From NCBI GenBank assembly GCA_035644935.1, contig DASQNO010000010.1:1-64000 (forward strand): a stretch of DNA of 64,000 nucleotides. The letters are read 5' to 3'. This DNA comes from CADCVW01 sp035644935 (GTDB lineage: Bacteria; Pseudomonadota; Alphaproteobacteria; Sphingomonadales; Sphingomonadaceae). This document shows positions 8,138 through 16,371 of this stretch, piece after piece (positions within the stretch are counted from its first letter, which is position 1; each line of letters begins with the position of its first letter). The position numbers and the translations under genes are program-made. The notes below the pieces were generated by a model. The model worked only from the letters and a program-made list of their open reading frames with translations. It made no database searches and was not told where the DNA came from.

Positions 8138-9685
8138 CTATCCCCCGTCTCTGGCGCGGCCGGCGGACGCCATGCAGACGATCGTCGCGACCGCCGTTCC
8201 GATGAGCAACTGCCAAGGGAACGCCACGGTCGCGAAGGCTTCAGGCAGGCCGGCAAGCCGCGCGACATACGGCTGGAACATCGTCACCGTCGCGAAGCCC
8301 GCAATGAGGGCGGCGATGACCGATGCCGACGAACCCCGGCTGGTGAAGACGGCAGTGAAGTACACGCCGAGCAGGCCCGCGTAGGCGAAAGCCATGACGC
8401 CGAGGACGAATTCAAGCAGCGGCGCGCTCGTTGCACGCTGCCAGTGATAGCACAGGATCGACATTCCAAAGAGCGCGATGCCGAGCAGCACTGTCGCCGC
8501 GCGCCCAGCGCGGACGACGTGCATTTCTTCGGTGATCCCCCGCCGCGCCGCCCACGGGCGGTAGAAGTCGTTCACCGCGACCGCCGACATCGAGATCAGT
8601 CCCGAATTGATCGCCGCCGCGGCGATGACGCCGACGGTGACGAGGCCGCGCACGCCCGGTGGCACCTCGCTCAGGATGAAGTGCATGAACACCGTGATCT
8701 TCTCGCCGCGGAAGGTGGGAGGCACGGTGCCGGCGGCGGAGGCCATCAGGTCGGGGCGCTGGTAAAAGACGTGAAGCAGCGATCCTATGACCAGGAAGAT
8801 GACGATGACCGGGATCGAGGCGAGAACGGACCAGTAAAGCGCACGGCTGCCGCGCCGGGCGTCCTCGCAGGCGAGCAGGCGCTGCGTCGTATCCTGATCC
8901 AGGCCCGAATTGCCGATGTGGAGCAGGACGACACCGGTCAGGATCGCGACCAGCGAAAAGGGACGCGACAGGTCCAGCGACGGATCGATCAGCCGCAGCT
9001 TGTCCGTTCCGTCCGGCGCGGCGGACAAGGCTGCGACGATCTGTTCAGGAGACGCGGGGATCTTCGTCCACAGAAAGAACAGCACCGCCAGCGCCGCGCC
9101 GAGGTACAGCACCACCTGTATGAGGTCGCTCCAGATGATTGCGCTCAGGCCGCCCATGAAGGTGAACGCGAGGCCGAATACGAGCAGCACCAGTGACGCG
9201 ATGACGATCTGCCCGGGCTGGACGTCGAGGAACATGACCATCGATACGGCAATCGCCGCCAGGTACAGCCGCGCGCCGCTCGCAAAGATGCGGCCGACGA
9301 GATACATGCCGCCCGCCGCCCGCCGGGCCGTGACGTCGAAGCGGACCTCGAGCAGCTGGTACACCGTGGACACGCGCTGCGCGTAGAAGCGGGGCATGAG
9401 CACGCGGGCGACAAAGACCGCCGCCAGCAAAGCGCCGGCGACCGAGGTCAGATAGGCGTAATCGCCACGATAACTGTAATCCGGAACTCCGAGGAATGTC
9501 GCCGCCGACTGCACCGTGGAGAGCACGGAGACGGCGACCAGCCATGTGGGCGCGGAGTGGCCAGCGAGGAAATAATCGTCCGCCGTGGCGATCGTCCGTC
9601 GCGATGCGAGATAGCCGGCGACGGCGAGTGCCGCGACGTAGCCGCCGAGGATCGTCCAGTCGAATGCGGTGAACTGCGGGGACAT
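8138..9685 (-). CDS. sodium:solute symporter (SSS family), likely amino-sugar uptake
   Basis: A 515-residue inner-membrane transporter of the LeuT-fold SSS family with about 13 hydrophobic segments. Diagnostic features are DDYFLAGHSAPTWLVAVSV in the first loop, ADDY-type spacing, GGLSAIIWSDLIQVVLYLG (the sodium-solute signature region, about residues 185-203) and NSGLDQDTTQRLL. It lies between the outer-membrane receptor and murQ, so MurNAc, anhydro-MurNAc or GlcNAc are the probable substrates (inference). ATG at 9685. The 74 bp to the receptor gene upstream hold a stem-loop. Confidence 0.92.
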   Translation of the reverse strand: MSPQFTAFDWTILGGYVAALAVAGYLASRRTIATADDYFLAGHSAPTWLVAVSVLSTVQSAATFLGVPDYSYRGDYAYLTSVAGALLAAVFVARVLMPRFYAQRVSTVYQLLEVRFDVTARRAAGGMYLVGRIFASGARLYLAAIAVSMVMFLDVQPGQIVIASLVLLVFGLAFTFMGGLSAIIWSDLIQVVLYLGAALAVLFFLWTKIPASPEQIVAALSAAPDGTDKLRLIDPSLDLSRPFSLVAILTGVVLLHIGNSGLDQDTTQRLLACEDARRGSRALYWSVLASIPVIVIFLVIGSLLHVFYQRPDLMASAAGTVPPTFRGEKITVFMHFILSEVPPGVRGLVTVGVIAAAAINSGLISMSAVAVNDFYRPWAARRGITEEMHVVRAGRAATVLLGIALFGMSILCYHWQRATSAPLLEFVLGVMAFAYAGLLGVYFTAVFTSRGSSASVIAALIAGFATVTMFQPYVARLAGLPEAFATVAFPWQLLIGTAVATIVCMASAGRARDGG

Positions 9686-9717
9686 GCCTTCAGACTATAC
9701 TCCAGCGGGCGAGCGGA

Positions 9718-9753
9718 CGAGGACGGTGGACCGGTTGCCCAGGGCCGTCCTCG
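9718..9753 (-). other. stem-loop between receptor and symporter genes
   Basis: Nine-base perfect arms CGAGGACGG and CCGTCCTCG enclose an 18-nt loop in the 74-bp gap after the receptor stop. There is no T-run, so it is not a standard terminator. A processing or partial attenuation hairpin that sets receptor and transporter levels apart would fit an operon of this kind. Function is inferred. Confidence 0.35.
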
Positions 9754-9759
9754 CGACGG

Positions 9760-12504
9760 TCAGCGTCGGAGCGTCACGCTAAGGCCGAAGTTGCGGCCGA
9801 GCACGTCATAGGTGTCCGGATAGGTATTGAATGCGCCCGCGTTGGTCGGCCTCGGCGGCTTCTTGTCGAAAAGATTGTCGACGCCGAATGCGAGCGTGAG
9901 GCCTTCGATCTGCGGTGGGCGGACCGCCACGTTCAGATCGAAATAGTTGAACGGCTTGATGACATCGGTGCTGCCGACCGCACTGTCGCGCACCTCGCCG
10001 ATCCGCTTCCAACCGACCTGGGCGGTGACAGGCTTGGAGTCCCAAGTGATTGTCGCTCGGTGACGATAGTCGGGGGAGACCAGCGTCACGAGATCGGACG
10101 AACAGCGAGCGCCGAACGCGCCTTTGCAGTCGACGGGCGTCAGCGCGGCATTGCGCTGGATCGAATAGCTCGTCACGAAACTGGCTTGATAGCCGAACGT
10201 CAGACGCCGGCCGAACCCGGCGGGCATTGCGATTCCGTAGCGGAAGTCGACGTCGACCCCCTCCTGCTTGATCGACGCCAGATTGCGGTCGTCGACGAAA
10301 GCGTTGAGGATGCGCCCTGTTGTAGGATCGCGCGTCACCGCCGCGCACAGCGGATTGTCCGCGCGCGGATCGGTAATGTAGCAACTCGTGATCGCGTCAA
10401 CTGGCTGGATCTGGCCAACAGCATCGGAGATTTCGATATCGTAGAAGTCGACCGAAAGGTTCAGCCCGCGAAGAAAGCGCGGGGTCAGTACAGCGCCCAC
10501 GGTGAAGGTCTTGCCCCGCTCGGCCCTGATGTCTGCGTTGCCGCCGAAGAAGTAACCCCCGGTGAGGTTTTGCGCGTTGCGCGAGTCGTAGGCGCCCTTG
10601 AAGCCTTGCCGCTGGCACTGCTCCGCATTGCCGGTCCCCAGCGCGCAGGGATCACCGGCGTAGCGCGGGAAAAGGCGGGGGACGGTGACCAGATTGGCGA
10701 AGGGGATCGAAAAGACGGGATTGGCGAACTCGCCAATGTTGGGATCACGAATCACGCTCTGGCGGGTCGCGCGGAGCCGAAGGTCGTCGCTGACGATCCA
10801 ATTTAGCCCAAGCTTGTCGGTGTCATAGCTGCGGCCCTTTCCAACCGACCGGTCGTACCAGGATCGACGGTAGGCCCCCTCCAGCGTCAGCTTCTGAATG
10901 AGAGGGAGGTCGGACAAGAGTGGAATCACCAGTTCGCCGAACAGCTCGTGCACCCGCACGAAGGGAGGGATGGGGGGCGCGACCTCGTTGCCTTGGTTAA
11001 AGGACGTGTTGAGGTCGGTCCCGTATATGAAAAGGCCGGTTTCCTTGCGATACTCGTAGCCGGCGGTGAAGCCGAACGGCCCTGCCCAGCCCCCGAAAAA
11101 GTCGCTGGTGTCACCTGCCACATAGGCCGAGGCGACCTGTTGGCGGCGCCGTCGTGAACCAAAGTCGAAGTCCTGAAGCAGGCTGGTGAAATCACCGCCC
11201 GGCCCGAAAATGTTAGTGGTGTTGGCGATGCCGGCGAAGTTGGCTTTGACGCCCTCGCCCAGAACCGCAATCTCCTCGCGCGACTGGCCAAACTGATAAT
11301 AAGCGTTCCAGTCGATCGCCGGGGTGATCGCCCCGCGCAAACCGAGTTGCGCCTGGTACGTCTCGCGATCGTTCTGCGCCGACGTCGGACCCAGTTCGCC
11401 GAGCGAGCGGCGCACGTTCACCGTCGCGAAGCCGTTGACAAAGGTAAGCTGCGCCCGCGCCTCGGGGGTCAGGAAGGCGTTGTTCTGCGCGATCTGCACG
11501 TTGATCCCGCCCGCGCCCGTGATCGGCGGGTTTTGCCCCGATCGCGTCCCGCCCCGCGTGCGGACATGCGAATAAAGGACGCGACCGTACGCCTGGACTC
11601 CGTCCAGCAGGTCATATTTGAAGAACGCGTTGGCGTTAATACGGCGGAGCGGCTGCACGAGCAGGAAGCCGGGCGTATAATCCGTTGTCTGCGGGGACAG
11701 CGTGAAGTTGCCGGCGGCGTCGAACGAAAAGGTGCGCCCGCTTGCGACGTCCGTGAAGTTGCCGCCGATCGGCAGGGTCGCGGTGCCCCGGCGGGATATG
11801 GCGCGTTCGCCCGCGAGTAGTTCGTCACGGTCGGTATATTCGGCGTAAGCGACCAGGCTGCCGCGGTCGCCGAGGCTGATGCCGCCGAGGATGTTTATGC
11901 TCGCCTGCGACCCGCCATCCTCGACATGGCGATAATTGGCGTTCGCCTGCACGCCGCGAATGTCATCGTCGATGATGAAGTTGACGACCCCCGCCACCGC
12001 GTCGGCGCCGTAGACGGCGGCGGCGCCGCCCGTCAGAATATCGACGCGCTTGAGCAGGGGCGCGGGAATGGAGTTCACGTCCACGGCGTTGCGGAACGAG
12101 AAGGGGATCGCGCGGGTGCCGTTGATCAGCACCAGCGTGCGGTTCTGGCCGAGGCTGCGAAGGTCGAGCGTCTGCGCGCCAAAGGCGTCGCTGCCGACGG
12201 ACGTGGAATTCACGCCGCCGGCGAGCTGCGGTATCTCCGTGGAAAAATCTTCAACTGTAACCGCGCGCTCGAGCCGGATCTGCTCGCCCGAGAGCGTGCT
12301 GATCGGACTGGTCGACGACAACCCTGCGCTGGTGATGCGGGAGCCGGTGACGACGATTTCCTCGACAGGGGCCTCAACCGCATCGTCCTGCGCCTGCTCA
12401 GGCGGCGTTGTCGTTTGTGACCAAAGCCTGCTCGGGTACGAAGCTCCGGCCACCAAAGCCAAAGCGGAAGCGCTCCGCAGTACAAGACTCGTCCGCAACG
12501 CCAT
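9760..12504 (-). CDS. TonB-dependent receptor of the amino-sugar locus
   Basis: A 914-residue outer-membrane receptor. The signal peptide is at residues 1-30 and ends near LWSQ. A short acidic linker precedes the plug, which opens with EIVVTGSRI. The plug carries LDLRSLGQNRTLVLINGTRA and VDILTGGAAAVYGADAVAGVVNFI. The 22-stranded barrel ends in a terminal aromatic/hydrophobic strand (FGLSVTLRR). Four cysteines occur in extracellular-loop regions. The ATG at 12504 has GGAGA 5-9 nt upstream. It heads a probable operon with the symporter, murQ, gntR and nagX. TBDRs in such loci import chito- or muro-saccharides too large for porins. The exact ligand is inferred. Confidence 0.9.
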   Translation of the reverse strand: MALRTSLVLRSASALALVAGASYPSRLWSQTTTPPEQAQDDAVEAPVEEIVVTGSRITSAGLSSTSPISTLSGEQIRLERAVTVEDFSTEIPQLAGGVNSTSVGSDAFGAQTLDLRSLGQNRTLVLINGTRAIPFSFRNAVDVNSIPAPLLKRVDILTGGAAAVYGADAVAGVVNFIIDDDIRGVQANANYRHVEDGGSQASINILGGISLGDRGSLVAYAEYTDRDELLAGERAISRRGTATLPIGGNFTDVASGRTFSFDAAGNFTLSPQTTDYTPGFLLVQPLRRINANAFFKYDLLDGVQAYGRVLYSHVRTRGGTRSGQNPPITGAGGINVQIAQNNAFLTPEARAQLTFVNGFATVNVRRSLGELGPTSAQNDRETYQAQLGLRGAITPAIDWNAYYQFGQSREEIAVLGEGVKANFAGIANTTNIFGPGGDFTSLLQDFDFGSRRRRQQVASAYVAGDTSDFFGGWAGPFGFTAGYEYRKETGLFIYGTDLNTSFNQGNEVAPPIPPFVRVHELFGELVIPLLSDLPLIQKLTLEGAYRRSWYDRSVGKGRSYDTDKLGLNWIVSDDLRLRATRQSVIRDPNIGEFANPVFSIPFANLVTVPRLFPRYAGDPCALGTGNAEQCQRQGFKGAYDSRNAQNLTGGYFFGGNADIRAERGKTFTVGAVLTPRFLRGLNLSVDFYDIEISDAVGQIQPVDAITSCYITDPRADNPLCAAVTRDPTTGRILNAFVDDRNLASIKQEGVDVDFRYGIAMPAGFGRRLTFGYQASFVTSYSIQRNAALTPVDCKGAFGARCSSDLVTLVSPDYRHRATITWDSKPVTAQVGWKRIGEVRDSAVGSTDVIKPFNYFDLNVAVRPPQIEGLTLAFGVDNLFDKKPPRPTNAGAFNTYPDTYDVLGRNFGLSVTLRR

Positions 12505-12543
12505 TCTCCGTCTCCCCCAGCTCTCCGCAATCGCTGCGGTATA

Positions 12544-12563
12544 AGACCAGTTTGATACCAATT
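12544..12563 (+). promoter_or_regulatory. direct-repeat operator upstream of the receptor operon
   Basis: AGACCA-N5-ATACCA-ATT, 40 bp before the receptor ATG; the third member of the set at 824 and 3969. An extra inverted half-site (GGTAT at 12538-12542) abuts it, giving GGTAT-A-AGACCA, which resembles the palindromic sites of DasR/NagR-type GntR proteins more closely than the other two. Confidence 0.6.
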
Positions 12564-12717
12564 GTTCTGGAGTTGCAATCCATTTTTCATACTGCGCCTG
12601 CGCGTCAAGCTTGTTTGCCGCGATCAGCAAGTCGCCGCAGTGACGCGAACGTCGAGCGCGACGCCAGCATCTGCCAACAAGCGATGGATGTAATCAGCCG
12701 GGCACTCAGCCGCTTGT

Positions 12718-13394
12718 TCAACAGCTCCTCAAAGCGGTCCGCCAAATTGGTCTGCCCAAGCTGCGCAGATGACCGGTCCAGTCGGCGGGCGTTAGCATAC
12801 CCCCGCTCCGATCAGCCATTTTCATGATGTCACTCACGAAACTGTCGAACTGGCCTCCACTGGCATCCTCGGAAGCTAGAACCAATACGGTGCCGCAGGC
12901 GTATTGGACGCGATCGTTCCCCCGATCGGCGACCGCCGCTTGGCTGCCGCCGGCAAGCAGCGTTGAACATTCCTCGACCAATGCGCTCAATCTGAGGCTG
13001 GGGGTGAACGATGCGTTACGACGCGCTACCGTCCGAATCGCCATCAGCTCCGCTCCTCTTTCGGTGATCCAACGATGCCGCCGCTGCCCTACTCGGGTCT
13101 GCTGACGAAGCCAGAAGTGAACCGACTCGTGCGCTACGAACAACCTGACGCGATCGCGGACCCGAGGGTTCTCCACAAGAAGACCGTCGCCTCGAGATTC
13201 ATCACCACCAAGTCCTTCACGACGCTGCCCCCCTTTTCAGATGCGTGCGGCGTGGGGCCGGTCAACTGCGCTATCAGAACCGGTGATGTGGCTCTGAGCG
13301 GACCCAGGCGGGTGCTGTACTCGTCAATGGCCGAGCGGAGCAGGGGCTGCAATTTCGTCCGGAGCCATGAGGGTAGGGCGGGATCGACAAACAC
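12718..13394 (-). pseudogene. frameshifted HExxH metalloprotease-like gene
   Basis: Two overlapping frames appear to be one gene. Frame one (13394 to about 13175) encodes a helical N-terminal part ending in VVKDLVVMNLEATVF. Frame two (13176-12718) continues with VRDRVRLFVAHESVHFWLRQQ and ITERGAELMAIRTVARR. The HESVH motif plus a downstream Glu is the zinc-site layout of gluzincin-type peptidases. The switch is near 13172-13180, one base out of register. No signal peptide is visible, so the 5' end may also be lost. The specific family is not recognised. Confidence 0.5.
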
Positions 13395-14047
13395 GTGGCG
13401 CGCGCATCTAACGACCTACGACCGTTCACGAATACGGCGTAGGTTTCGGCGTTTGTTGCCTACACAATGGGCTGTGCGCGTCCGGAAAGAAGTACTCTCC
13501 CGAGCCTGTTCCTGCAGGTTACCGCCGTTCGGGCAGAGCAGGTCGTCGCTCGGTCGATGTTGTCGCCGGCAGCAGCAACGGACGCTAAGTCAGCAGCAGT
13601 TAGCACGTCAAACTGATCAGTGAAAACGGCTACTGTGCCGTCGGCGAGTTGGAGCGCTGGGTTATTGTCCGCGATGGCGCTCTCATTGAACGGCTTGAAG
13701 CGAAGGAGAACCAGGGATGGTATGGATCTGGCCGAAGCTGTCAAAGCGTCGTGCTCACCCAATCGGGAGATCCGGTATACTGGTGTCAGAACACTCCAGC
13801 TCTGCGGACGCCACGGCTGCTCAGTCGCTCGGGCACGCGCAGAGTGCGCGAACAGCCGGCTGTGACCGGGCGGGAGCCGGTACGTCGCCAGCCAGCCAGC
13901 CTGTTCGGTCGCGACCGACTTCGACCTGCACCTGTTGCTAGACCTGAAGGCGCGTTGCCCGACCTTATTGCCTTCCAGGCCAAGATCACTGGTCCCCGAT
14001 CCGCAAAGATGAGGCAAGGCATAGGGTCCAGGCCATTAGGTGGTCGT
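13395..14047 (-). other. degenerate stretch, no firm gene
   Basis: A minus-strand frame from 14017 to 13460 has a protein-like centre (about 13.55-13.78 kb, acidic/hydrophobic residues with ADLASVAAAGDNIDRA) but no recognisable domain. Its N-terminal third is Arg/Ser-rich noise, and no ribosome-binding site sits at its start. It may be the decayed 5' neighbour or N-terminal part of the broken peptidase downstream. I would not annotate a functional gene here. Confidence 0.3.
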
Positions 14048-15811
14048 CTACGCCGCAGACGCGGTGGACTCCCACAGCGCCTGATTGACGGCGCTGGCGA
14101 CTGCTTCAAGTTTGTAAGGCTTGAAGAGGATGGCGAACCCCTTCGCTGCTTCCCCCGTGATGTTGTCGCTGTAGCCTGTGGTCAGGATGATCGGCAGGTG
14201 CGGGCGTAGCTCCCGCAATCTCCCGGCAAGCTCGATGCCGCCCATTCCCGGCATGACCACGTCGGTAAAAACCAGATCGACCGGAAAGCTTTGCATCACG
14301 CGCAGCGCCTGTTCGCCGGTTGTGGCGCGAATGACCCGGTGGCCAAGCTCCGCCAGCAACGATTCCGCGAACGCCCCGACGTCCTCGTTGTCGTCCACGA
14401 CCAGAATGCGTCCGGGTTTGGTAGATGGAACCGCTTTTGCCTCCTCGATCGAGTCGGGCGCCGCCGAACCGTGCGCGCTACAAGGCAGGATCAGCGTGAA
14501 TGTGGTTCCTTCACCCAATGTGCTGTCGACCAGCACGTCACCGCCGGATTGGGACGCGAAGCCGTAAACCTGGCTGAGCCCCAGTCCAGTGCCTCGGCCG
14601 ACATCCTTGGTCGTGAAAAAGGGTTCAAAGACGCGGGCAAGCGTTTCGGGCGAAATGCCTCCGCCGGTGTCGGTTATCGCAAGCGCCACCGCCGGCCGAT
14701 CCGACTGGACCGGCGAGGCGAGGCTGGTCCGCAGCGTCAAGGTCCCGCCGCCGGCGGGCATCGTTTCCATGGCGTCACGGGCGTTCACCGCGATGTTGAG
14801 GATCGCGGATTCAAGCTGGGTGGGATCGACATCCACGACACAGACTTCGGCGGACAACTGCGTTTGAATGAACACGCGTTCGCCCAGCGTGCGATCCAGA
14901 AGCTCGACCATGCCGAGGATCTGCTGATTGAGGTCGATGGTCTCTGGAAGAAGCGGCTGGCGGCGCGCGAACGCGAGCAGCTGGGAGGTCAGGGCGGCCG
15001 CCCGCCCCGCCGTCTGGGAGATGGCCGCGGCGTAGCGGGCCCGCTTTTCTTCGCTCAGGCCCGGCCGCTGCAGAATGTCCGCCGACCCTTGGATCACCGT
15101 CAGCAGATTGTTGAAGTCGTGCGCGATGCCGCCGGTCAGCTGCCCGATCGCCTGCATCTTCTGCGACTGGCGAAGCTGTTCCTCCGCCTTCTCCCGTTCG
15201 TCGATCTGGACGGTGAGCTCGCGGTTGGCGGCGGAAAGCGCGCGGGCACGTGACTCCAGCTCGCTATTCGCCCGCCGGAGCGCGGCATGCGCAATCCCCA
15301 GAACGCCGACAACCAGCGCCGCCATCACCACGAACAGCAGGATCAAGGACCAGCGCGACAGCCGGCGGGAGAGCGGCTCGCGCACCGAGACCAGGTGCAC
15401 GGTGCCGATGCGCTCGCCGCCACTGATCACGGGTGCCGTGACCGTAATCGGCCCGTCGGTCGACGGACCTCCGGCGGGTGGACGCGGAGGCACGACGACA
15501 CCCTGGCGCGCGAAGCCGGCGAACACGCGGCCTTGCTTGTCGTATACGGTCGCCAGACGGGTCTGGGCATTCACGCGTAGCGCATCGACCGCTTCCTGCG
15601 CCGTCGACGGGTCGCTGAAGTCGAGCGGCGCGGCCACGCTTTCGGCCAGGATCTGGGCCTGGATCACGCTTTCGTGCACCTTCTGCGCATCGTAGGCGCG
15701 CTCGCTCTGGAAGATGATGCCCAGCCCGGCGATGAGAAGCAGGCCGGCAATCAGCGATGCGGCGGTCGGCAGCGATTGCCAGCGACCGATCATGCGGGTG
15801 AACAGCGTCAC
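14048..15811 (-). CDS. membrane hybrid histidine kinase (sensor + receiver) of the TBDR-YfiR operon
   Basis: 587 residues. TM1 is at about 15-34 and a periplasmic sensor of about 115 residues resembles CHASE8-type domains. TM2 is at about 155-176. A coiled coil follows, then the dimerisation domain with IAHDFNNL (His231). The ATPase domain has an N box near NIAVNARDAM, a G1 box DTGGGIS and a G2 box GTGLGLSQVYG. The C-terminal receiver has ILVVDDNEDV, phospho-acceptor Asp about 517 in FTDVVMPGMGG, and KPY. There is no output domain. The GTG start overlaps the yfiR stop (GTGA). Being encoded last after a receptor and YfiR, it probably reads a periplasmic state set by them (inference). Confidence 0.92.
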   Translation of the reverse strand: MTLFTRMIGRWQSLPTAASLIAGLLLIAGLGIIFQSERAYDAQKVHESVIQAQILAESVAAPLDFSDPSTAQEAVDALRVNAQTRLATVYDKQGRVFAGFARQGVVVPPRPPAGGPSTDGPITVTAPVISGGERIGTVHLVSVREPLSRRLSRWSLILLFVVMAALVVGVLGIAHAALRRANSELESRARALSAANRELTVQIDEREKAEEQLRQSQKMQAIGQLTGGIAHDFNNLLTVIQGSADILQRPGLSEEKRARYAAAISQTAGRAAALTSQLLAFARRQPLLPETIDLNQQILGMVELLDRTLGERVFIQTQLSAEVCVVDVDPTQLESAILNIAVNARDAMETMPAGGGTLTLRTSLASPVQSDRPAVALAITDTGGGISPETLARVFEPFFTTKDVGRGTGLGLSQVYGFASQSGGDVLVDSTLGEGTTFTLILPCSAHGSAAPDSIEEAKAVPSTKPGRILVVDDNEDVGAFAESLLAELGHRVIRATTGEQALRVMQSFPVDLVFTDVVMPGMGGIELAGRLRELRPHLPIILTTGYSDNITGEAAKGFAILFKPYKLEAVASAVNQALWESTASAA

Positions 15812-16371
15812 CCGCGCCGCTGCCGAACGGTCAGGGCGAGCGCCAGGAGACGCGAGCTGATGGCCAGGTTGCTGCGGGCCGCGACCGCCTCGTCCACGTG
15901 GAATCCGACGCGGTTGCCGGTCAGGGCGAAGTGGATCATCCCGCGTTGCGCGCCCGAACGGAAGTCCGTCACGGTCAGAATGGGGAGCGGGCGCAGGGCC
16001 GCGAGCATGCTTGCGGTTGATTGCGCCGGCGTGCCGCGCAAGAAGGCGATGTGACAACCGGCGGCCTGGGCGGTGCTCGCCAGGCGCCGCACCGCGACCG
16101 GATGCTGGTCGACGCGCTCGCCGGCCGCGGCCTGGTCGATCAGGGACCCGAAGGGATCGCTGCCTATGATGCAAAGCTGGAGCGGACTGCCAGCGGGTAG
16201 CTGCGCGGGCGGCCATTGCACGTAGCGCGCGAATTTGGGCAGGAACGCCGCCTTGACTGAGAGTTCAAGCGTCTGCGCCTGGGCGGGCGCCTGAAGCCCC
16301 AAGATAAGGGCCAGCGCCGTGAAAGCCCGGAAGGCTCGGGCCGCCACTGCCGAGGCGGAGCAAACAGGCAT
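15808..16371 (-). CDS. YfiR-family (DUF4154) periplasmic protein
   Basis: 187 residues with an N-terminal signal peptide (to about residue 33, ...APAQAQ). The YfiR core follows: LSVKAAFLPKFARYVQWP, LQLCIIGSDPFG, a conserved Cys in AAGCHIAFL, ILTVTDF, and MIHFALTGNRVGFHVDEAVAARSNLAISSRLLALA at the end. The best-known member, Pseudomonas YfiR, is a periplasmic inhibitor of the diguanylate cyclase YfiN. Here the partner is a histidine kinase instead. It overlaps the receptor stop by one base (TGATG) and the kinase start by four, so stoichiometric co-expression is likely. Confidence 0.9.
   Translation of the reverse strand: MPVCSASAVAARAFRAFTALALILGLQAPAQAQTLELSVKAAFLPKFARYVQWPPAQLPAGSPLQLCIIGSDPFGSLIDQAAAGERVDQHPVAVRRLASTAQAAGCHIAFLRGTPAQSTASMLAALRPLPILTVTDFRSGAQRGMIHFALTGNRVGFHVDEAVAARSNLAISSRLLALALTVRQRRG

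Noticed and set aside
8105..9196. 363-codon plus-strand frame over the symporter gene
   Set aside because: Low-complexity Arg/Asp/Gln composition typical of antisense frames; the minus strand encodes a complete SSS transporter.
14048..16216. Longer start for the hybrid kinase, fusing it to YfiR sequence
   Set aside because: The extra codons are the YfiR gene in the wrong frame. The GTG at 15811 with a 4-base overlap is the natural start.
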